DNA from: Candidatus Nomurabacteria bacterium CG_4_10_14_0_2_um_filter_30_12
GTDB lineage: Bacteria > Patescibacteriota > Minisyncoccia > Phycocordibacterales > UBA9973
NCBI GenBank assembly: GCA_002792755.1
Contig: PFOY01000010.1
Coordinates: forward strand, 1-19,109
Reading direction: 5' to 3'
Length of the DNA stretch: 19,109 bases
The position numbers were made by a program, and so were the translations under genes. Every line of letters begins with the position of its first letter. Within the stretch, counting starts at the first letter, position 1. This document shows positions 14,958 through 19,109 of this stretch, piece by piece. Below the pieces are notes generated by a model. The model worked only from the letters and a program-made list of their open reading frames with translations. It was not told the origin of the DNA and made no database searches.

Positions 14958-15287
14958 ATTCGTAAATTATACACAAATACCTATCAAATTGGGAAAAAAT
15001 TGCCAAAATCAGATAAGCTTGGTATCCATTCAGTGATTGAAAGGAAAATACTAAACATATTTCAAAATGCAGTAGAAGCATCTTTTACAGAAAAAAATAA
15101 AAAATTATTGATACTTGAAAAAATGCGGATTGACATAGAATTAGTAAAGCAACTCATACGAATCGAAAATGAGATTCATATATTAAATGAAGGGTCTTAT
15201 ATCAATATCGAAACAGCATTACAAGAAATTTCAAAAGAAACAAACGGTTGGATAAATTTTATAAAAACACAAAATACCCTATTATAG
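14907..15287 (+). CDS. avd: Avd-type DGR accessory protein (four-helix bundle)
   Basis: The protein (126 residues from ATG 14907; ATG 14889 would add six) matches the Avd/bAvd pattern. An N-terminal helix leads to KKLPKSDKLGIHSVIERKILNIFQ. A second helix has EASF, a third (KKLLILEKMRIDIELVKQLIRI) is long, and a last helix ends in GGW-like NGWINFIKTQ. Avd forms a positively charged pentamer that binds the reverse transcriptase and TR RNA and is needed for cDNA synthesis in the Bordetella phage DGR. Here it lies on the strand opposite to RT, TR and target, and its 5' end overlaps the RT 5' end by about 51 bp. The C9 tract encodes Pro residues just after its start. Confidence 0.85.
   Translation: MKQIYPPPQFFPPIILHIRKLYTNTYQIGKKLPKSDKLGIHSVIERKILNIFQNAVEASFTEKNKKLLILEKMRIDIELVKQLIRIENEIHILNEGSYINIETALQEISKETNGWINFIKTQNTLL
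14921..14929. repeat. Nine-C homopolymer inside both avd and RT start regions
   Basis: The tract lies between each gene's start codon and its first conserved residues. On the plus strand it encodes Pro in avd, and on the minus strand Gly-Gly in RT. Gain or loss of one base would put both genes out of frame. No other C or G run of this length is evident in this AT-rich window. Confidence 0.9.
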
Positions 15288-15312
15288 ATAGAGGATTAAT
15301 TGCGAGAAATTT

Positions 15313-15423
15313 CTGACGAGGACCATTGTCCGAATTGCGATTGTCGTGATTGCCATTGTTGAGCTTGAGCTTACCATTGGACGAATTCCAGTAGCCATTC
15401 ACCAAGTTGCCATCAGACCACAG
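15313..15423 (-). other. DGR template repeat (TR)
   Basis: The 111-bp segment aligns without gaps to the VR at 15675-15785 (offset 362). The two differ at 17 positions: 15326, 15327, 15329, 15335, 15336, 15351, 15356, 15359, 15360, 15365, 15378, 15386, 15387, 15392, 15407, 15408 and 15413. All 17 are T on the plus strand, so A in the TR sense strand, and they involve 17 of its 30 adenines. Read in the VR frame the TR is rich in AAY (Asn) codons, the usual design for maximal residue diversity. It is not itself part of an intact gene and would act as RNA transcribed on the minus strand, towards avd and RT. Confidence 0.97.
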
Positions 15424-15605
15424 TCTTTCTGCAAAATATCATCCTTTTCACCAAGAATGTTGCCATCCTCTGTGTTTTTCCCGAGACATCTCGAGCAATG
15501 TGTTGCGTCTTACTACGCTTAAATATTTTGCAGGCAATTTCTTTATTATGACAAATCGTTATCCTAATCTCTTAGAACCGATTTAACAGTCGTATATATT
15601 GTAGC

Positions 15606-15635
15606 AAAAAAAAATGCTCCAACAAAGTTGGAGCA
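15606..15635 (-). terminator. Hairpin and T run after the VR
   Basis: TGCTCCAAC (15615-15623) and GTTGGAGCA (15627-15635) form a perfect 9-bp stem with a 3-nt loop. On the minus strand nine T follow (15606-15614). It fits a rho-independent terminator for the target gene, 28 nt after its stop. A hairpin just downstream of VR is also a known DGR retrohoming aid (Bordetella phage), so both roles are possible. Confidence 0.85.
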
Positions 15636-15662
15636 AAATAGAAAAGAATACAAGAAAAAAAA

Positions 15663-16436
15663 TTAAAGTATAAGCTGACGAGGACCACCGCCCGAACCGC
15701 GATTGTCGTGATCGCCACTGCCGAGCCTGAGCTTACCATCGGACGAACGCCAGCAGCCATTCACCAAGACGCCACCAGACCACAGAGAACTAGTGCGAGT
15801 CCAACCTTTTACATCCATAAACTTACCATTGAGCCATTTATGAAACAGCGTCAAAAGTAAATATTCCAATGGATTTGCAAAGATCATTTGCACGGACATA
15901 GCATCATCATAAGACTTACCAAGATGTTCAGCGTCTGGTTCGTCTCCACCACGATGAGCAAATACATAAAGTCCATTTGGCCTTTTCTGCTCAAGCACGC
16001 GATCAATATTTGAAGCAATCGGATTTTGATATTTGTAAAAATCAACACCAAATTTTTTTGCTCCGGTTTCAATCACCATGTCTTCTTTGCCGCGAAATTG
16101 CGGTGGAACCAACATATATACAGAAAATCCTTCTTTCTCTGGAAAAACTGCTTTAGAAAGATTAATTCTGAAATTAAACACTTCCAGAAAAAATTTTGTC
16201 AGTAATTCTTTCGCTTTCATCACATCTTCAGAAATGAGAACAAAATACTTTTGAGAAATATCTCTTGCAACTTCTTGCACAAGATTTTTTTTCTCAATAA
16301 GTTTTTTCTGAAGTTGGATAGAAGTTATTTCACCATTAACTAAATAACGGCAAACTTCCATTGAAACAGCATTGGAAAATTCCAACAGCTGAAGTTCATT
16401 GAACTTTTTTGTTTTTTGAGCTCTGCCATTTTTCAT
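15663..16436 (-). CDS. DGR target (variable) protein with C-terminal hypervariable region
   Basis: The 257-residue protein ends in the VR, codons 218-254, followed only by LIL. Upstream are FAHRGGDEPDAEHLGKSYDDAM (159-180) and FANPLEYLLLTLFHKWLNGKFMDVKGWTRTSSLWS. The latter resembles the lead-in to the C-type-lectin-like ligand-binding fold used by DGR targets. The N-terminal 155 residues are helical and charged, with no signal peptide or membrane helix, so the location looks cytoplasmic unless export is indirect. Substituted residues versus TR are 221, 223, 228, 230, 233, 237, 239, 240, 242, 247, 249 and 250. A strong AAGGAG site lies just before the ATG and a consensus promoter at 16509-16537. 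The ligand is unknown. Confidence 0.9.
   Translation of the reverse strand: MKNGRAQKTKKFNELQLLEFSNAVSMEVCRYLVNGEITSIQLQKKLIEKKNLVQEVARDISQKYFVLISEDVMKAKELLTKFFLEVFNFRINLSKAVFPEKEGFSVYMLVPPQFRGKEDMVIETGAKKFGVDFYKYQNPIASNIDRVLEQKRPNGLYVFAHRGGDEPDAEHLGKSYDDAMSVQMIFANPLEYLLLTLFHKWLNGKFMDVKGWTRTSSLWSGGVLVNGCWRSSDGKLRLGSGDHDNRGSGGGPRQLIL
15675..15785 (-). other. DGR variable repeat (VR)
   Basis: The 111 bp are exactly in frame and cover residues Leu218-Gln254 of the target. Compared with TR, 15 changes are A-to-G, one A-to-C and one A-to-T (sense strand), and no other base is altered. The last 13 sense-strand bases (TGGTCCTCGTCAG) are identical in TR and VR and are the likely initiation-of-mutagenic-homing region. 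Homology stops right after this on both sides. Confidence 0.97.
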
Positions 16437-16508
16437 GACTATCTCCTTTATTAAAATTACAAAAAACTATATTTATTAATTGGTTTAGGGCCAATCTCAC
16501 CTGTTTCA

Positions 16509-16537
16509 ATTATAACATACCTATTTAAAAAATGCAA
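16509..16537 (-). promoter_or_regulatory. Promoter of the DGR target gene
   Basis: Minus-strand -35 TTGCAT (16532-16537), 17-nt spacer and perfect -10 TATAAT (16509-16514). The transcript would have a leader of about 65 nt ending in AAAGGAG before the ATG at 16436. Confidence 0.65.
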
Positions 16538-16573
16538 GTATTTTGTTTAGTATTTTTTGTTATACTAGAATCT

Positions 16574-17542
16574 ATGAACATAATTTACGATTTAATAATT
16601 ATCGGAGGAGGGCCGGCTGGTTCTGCTGCAGCTGTGTATGCTTCTCGTAAAAGACTAAATACTTTATTTATAACATCCGAATGGGGTGGTCAATCTATCG
16701 TGTCCGAACAGATTTATAATTGGATTGGCTCTCCTTCTATCTCTGGTGCTGATCTTGCTGAAAATTTCAAAAAACATGTACTCGCTAATGCAGGAAAAGG
16801 CCAAACATTAGAAGTAAAAGAGGGAGAAAGAGTCTCAAGTATCGTTTCAGGTGTTGGACACCTGAAATCTGAGTGTCCAACACCTGAAACTTTTTCTGTC
16901 AAAACAGAATCTGGAGAAGAATTCTTAACTAAAACTATTTTAATAGCCACAGGTAGTGGACGCAGAAAATTAGAAGCAAAAAATGCAGACAAATTAGAAC
17001 ACAAAGGACTCACCTATTGTGCTACATGCGATGGTCCAATTTTTAGTGGAATGGATGTAGTCGTAGTCGGTGGAGGTAATGCTGCTTTTGAATCTGCTGC
17101 ACAACTTTCTGCTTATTGTAAAAAAGTGACGATACTTCACAGAAGTGATATTTTTCGAGCTGATGAAATCACAATTGAAAAAGTATTAAAGAAAGAAAAT
17201 GTAAAAGCTATTAAAAATGTAGAAATTTTAGAAATAAAAGGTGAGAAATTCGTAGAAGGAGTAATTTATAATAACAAAATAACTAATACTGAAACAGAAT
17301 TAAAAGTCTCAGGTATTTTTGTAGAAATCGGACAAATACCAAATACTAATTTTATTAAAGACATAGTCACATTAGACGAAGCGGGGCGTGTCAAAATAAA
17401 CCCATTAAATCAAAAAACAGAAACATCTGGCATTTGGGCTGCTGGAGATTGCACAAATATCTTATATCATCAAAACAACATAGCTGCTGGTGATGCAGTA
17501 AAAGCTATAGAAGATATTTATCTCTATATTCATACTAGATAA
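16574..17542 (+). CDS. trxB: Thioredoxin-disulfide reductase-like flavoprotein
   Basis: This FAD enzyme would pass electrons from a pyridine nucleotide to thioredoxin. The 322-residue protein has the FAD dinucleotide motif GGGPAG (11-16), the redox pair CATC (Cys149, Cys152), a second Rossmann motif GGGNAAFE (166-173) and AAGDC near the C-terminus. The NADPH-phosphate site usually written HRRxxFRA reads HRSDIFRA, one Arg short, so cofactor preference may differ. ATG 16574 was chosen because the FAD strand (YDLIIIGGG) normally starts within a few residues; an upstream in-frame ATG at 16532 would add 14 hydrophobic residues. Residues 91-106 come from a palindromic insert. It diverges from the DGR target gene. 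Confidence 0.93.
   Translation: MNIIYDLIIIGGGPAGSAAAVYASRKRLNTLFITSEWGGQSIVSEQIYNWIGSPSISGADLAENFKKHVLANAGKGQTLEVKEGERVSSIVSGVGHLKSECPTPETFSVKTESGEEFLTKTILIATGSGRRKLEAKNADKLEHKGLTYCATCDGPIFSGMDVVVVGGGNAAFESAAQLSAYCKKVTILHRSDIFRADEITIEKVLKKENVKAIKNVEILEIKGEKFVEGVIYNNKITNTETELKVSGIFVEIGQIPNTNFIKDIVTLDEAGRVKINPLNQKTETSGIWAAGDCTNILYHQNNIAAGDAVKAIEDIYLYIHTR
16844..16890. repeat. Palindromic element inserted in frame within trxB
   Basis: GTTTCAGGTGTTGGACAC (16844-16861) is the exact reverse complement of 16873-16890, an 18-bp stem with an 11-nt loop. The left arm and part of the loop also form a hairpin of their own (TTTCAGGTGT, loop TGG, ACACCTGAAA). The element encodes residues 91-106 in a surface region between the FAD-domain strands, where no such peptide is expected. 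It resembles REP-type or Rickettsia-palindromic-type mobile hairpins. Confidence 0.8.
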
Positions 17543-17564
17543 ATAACTTTTCCACATAAAAAAC

Positions 17565-17593
17565 TTGACAATTTACTCTAAAATTGTTATACT
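17565..17593 (+). promoter_or_regulatory. Sigma-70-type promoter for the 57-residue peptide
   Basis: Perfect TTGACA (17565-17570), a 17-nt spacer and TATACT (17588-17593), the same boxes and spacing as the promoter at 530-558. Confidence 0.75.
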
Positions 17594-17637
17594 TTGTATG
17601 GAAAAAATTAAATAATCCTTAAAAAAGGAGATCAGAA

Positions 17638-17811
17638 ATGGAATACAGTAAAGATATTGATATCTTTGTGATTGACAAAGAAGTTAGTATAGTCAATCAT
17701 AAAATGAGTGAAATTTTTTTTTGTTATGCAAAACGCATAATAAAAAAAATTTTTCTTTATTTATTTGTTGGGGTAATAACTTTTATAATTCTTAAAATTT
17801 TAAATCTTTAA
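17638..17811 (+). CDS. 57-residue single-span membrane peptide, function unknown
   Basis: The frame runs from ATG 17638 to TAA 17809-17811. The first 30 residues are polar (MEYSKDIDIFVIDKEVSIVN...), then a basic stretch (KRIIKK) precedes one C-terminal membrane helix (about 38-55, IFLYLFVGVITFIILKIL). That is a tail-anchored layout. It has a consensus promoter, an AAGGAG site 7 nt before the ATG and a terminator downstream. Its control signals match those of the 46-residue peptide at 592, though the sequences are not clearly alike. No family is recognised. Confidence 0.7.
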   Translation: MEYSKDIDIFVIDKEVSIVNHKMSEIFFCYAKRIIKKIFLYLFVGVITFIILKILNL

Positions 17812-17845
17812 GAAAGGAAAAGTTTTGTTTAGACAATAATAAAAG

Positions 17846-17869
17846 CCTGTTATATATTAGCAGGTTTTT
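17846..17869 (+). terminator. Terminator after the 57-residue peptide gene
   Basis: CCTGT (17846-17850) pairs with GCAGG (17860-17864), including one G-U pair. Five T, a C and four T follow. It lies 35 nt after the stop and 9 nt before the end of the convergent helicase gene. Confidence 0.6.
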
Positions 17870-17877
17870 CTTTTATT

Positions 17878-19109
17878 TTATTTAACAAGTTCTAATTTTT
17901 CTAAACGTGAGGTAATAGCTCCCCTCTTTCTACCAAATTCTTTTGCAATATCTTTCACTGACATATTTTTTGCAAAAAGTATACGTAACTTTTCATCATC
18001 ATCTTTTACCCATGGTCTATAAGCATTTGGGAATTTCTTTCTAATTTCTTCAAAATTATTATTAACTATTTTTTTATTTTTAAATTTAGAAATAACTTTC
18101 CCACCTAAAGAAATAACAAAATCATCATGCATTTTTGTAAGTTTATCGGAAGGAATTTCTGAAAACACTTTTTCTGCATCTATCGATGCTGTACGAAATA
18201 TTTTATCTTTCAATAAAACATCTGGATGTACTTGAAAAGCTTTTTCATTAAAACCAATAATATAAAGCCCTGAGAGCCTTCGCACACGAGAAAGTGCGAC
18301 ATACCCTTGTCCATACTCAAATACATGAGATAAATCCATAATAGCCCCATCCATGCTCATTCCTTGACTCTTATGGACAGTTATTGCCCATGCCAAACGA
18401 AGAGGAATCTGAATTATTTTCGCACGAATCTTACCATTTTCCTCAACACTCCATTCCATTGGCTCGACTACTATTAATCTATTATTTTTTGTCTTAACTA
18501 TCGGATATTTAGAAGATTTATGAAAATCAACAACAACCCCCAAGGTACCATTTACAAATTTTTCTTTCTGATTATTTTTTGTAAACATAACTTCAGCTCC
18601 TATTTTAAGAGATAATTTTTCTGGAGACAAACATCCTTTTTGTAAAATAGACACGAGTATTTCTTTGCCTTGTGAAGACATTGTAAATATTTTTACTTCT
18701 TTTTCAATTTTAGAAAGAGTTTCATCGTTTACAAAATCAACATTAATATTATGTGAAAAAAGTTTTGGAATATTTTCTGGAAAATTATCTTTTTGAACTT
18801 TTCGTTTCTCAATTTGATATAAATGATTTTTATTAAAAGTATTTTGACGAATAGCAGAAAGTATAGAAAGAAATTCTCTATCATCTTGACGATACTGTTC
18901 CGTAATATAACATACGACGGATTTTGTATTCTCCCAAGCAAAACAATCATAAGCAAAAATAGATTCTCTTTCATCTCTAATCAACATAGCCTGTGGATCT
19001 TTTTCATCTACTCTTTTCACAACTGGTGGTAATTGGAAGAAATCTCCAACAAATATAACTTGAAGCCCTCCAAACACTTCATCATTCTGTTTGACTTCTC
19101 TACACACAG
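17878..19109 (-). CDS. PIF1/RecD-like superfamily 1 helicase, N-terminus beyond the window
   Basis: The frame stays open to the right edge, so the start, with Walker A and the DEISM-type Walker B, is missing. About 409 residues remain. They begin near VIFVGDFFQLPPVV (helicase motif III), then TEQYRQ (motif IV-like), a GAEVMFTKN segment, and LAWAITVHKSQGMSMDGAIMDLS plus GYVALSRVR (motifs V and VI, typical of PIF1/RecD helicases). The C-terminal 45 residues (WVKDDDEKLRILFAKNMSVKDIAKEFGRKRGAITSRL) form a separate helix-turn-helix/SANT-like DNA-binding module. Likely roles are unwinding of replication or recombination intermediates. The GTG at 19105-19107 is probably an internal Val. Confidence 0.88.
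   Translation of the reverse strand, partial: VCREVKQNDEVFGGLQVIFVGDFFQLPPVVKRVDEKDPQAMLIRDERESIFAYDCFAWENTKSVVCYITEQYRQDDREFLSILSAIRQNTFNKNHLYQIEKRKVQKDNFPENIPKLFSHNINVDFVNDETLSKIEKEVKIFTMSSQGKEILVSILQKGCLSPEKLSLKIGAEVMFTKNNQKEKFVNGTLGVVVDFHKSSKYPIVKTKNNRLIVVEPMEWSVEENGKIRAKIIQIPLRLAWAITVHKSQGMSMDGAIMDLSHVFEYGQGYVALSRVRRLSGLYIIGFNEKAFQVHPDVLLKDKIFRTASIDAEKVFSEIPSDKLTKMHDDFVISLGGKVISKFKNKKIVNNNFEEIRKKFPNAYRPWVKDDDEKLRILFAKNMSVKDIAKEFGRKRGAITSRLEKLELVK

Larger units (their letters stand above)
15288..15662. other. Non-coding DGR spacer with the TR and target terminator
   Basis: This 375-bp interval contains the TR (15313-15423), a 177-bp stretch of unknown role (15424-15600) that would be the 5' part of the TR RNA, and the hairpin at 15606-15635. 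I find no intact gene. A minus-strand frame continuous with the TR can be read upstream (residues like SVVRRNTLLEMSREKHRGW) but is broken by two TGA codons at 15448-15450 and 15439-15441. A partial copy of a TR segment sits at 15447-15467. Confidence 0.7.

Noticed and set aside
15483..15496. Small hairpin CGAGACATCTCG in the TR-RNA leader
   Set aside because: The stem is five bases with a two-base loop, too small to stand alone without covariation evidence.
15299..15797. Short CRISPR-like repeat pair
   Set aside because: There are only two copies, 111 bp long, differing only at sense-strand adenines, with an RT gene beside them. This is a DGR TR/VR pair, not a CRISPR array.
15572..16072. Two 62-residue minus-strand frames within the target gene
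   Set aside because: They are out-of-frame readings of the DGR target and VR, with no start signals of their own.
16714..17013. 99-residue minus-strand frame
   Set aside because: It lies wholly antisense to trxB; its apparent internal repeat is only the palindromic element read on the other strand.

Overview
This strongly AT-rich window uses the standard genetic code: UGA is a real stop in the restriction-modification pair. The protein families, compact gene order and very short spacers resemble Patescibacteria (Candidate Phyla Radiation, CPR), probably a Parcubacteria/Nomurabacteria-like lineage. The phylum is inferred from remembered protein style and from the DGR target family, not from a search.

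Layout. At 1-770 a four-helix membrane protein (minus) and a 46-residue membrane peptide (plus) diverge from a shared promoter region. At 773-5551 lies the first half of a division and cell wall cluster on the minus strand, in transcription order mraZ, rsmH, ftsL-like, ftsI, murF, with MraZ-type operator repeats and a perfect DnaA box upstream. A small zinc-ribbon-like gene (5729-5953, plus) ends at a bidirectional terminator shared with lysS. greA and lysS (minus) diverge from rpsU and ybeY (plus). A two-gene restriction-modification system (8876-11205, minus) is wedged between ybeY and ftsA. ftsA and ftsZ follow on the plus strand.

At 13926-16537 lies the main accessory system, a complete diversity-generating retroelement (DGR). 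It has a reverse transcriptase with DGR signatures, an Avd-type accessory gene, a template repeat (TR), and a 257-residue target protein whose last 37 codons are the variable repeat (VR). TR and VR differ at 17 of 111 positions. Every difference falls on an adenine of the TR sense strand, and together they change 12 residues. The layout is unusual: avd is inverted relative to RT and TR, and the 5' ends of avd and RT overlap head-to-head across a run of nine C. A slip in that run would shift both frames at once.

At 16574-17542 a thioredoxin-reductase-like gene carries an in-frame palindromic insert. A second small membrane peptide follows. The window closes inside a PIF1/RecD-like helicase gene that runs off the right edge.

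Genome-style signals recur. Several spacers contain degenerate 7-bp-period repeats. rpsU and ftsA both have long inverted repeats whose right arm ends on the A of the start codon. Core genes mostly lack Shine-Dalgarno sequences, whereas the two small membrane peptides, the first membrane protein and the DGR target have strong ones.
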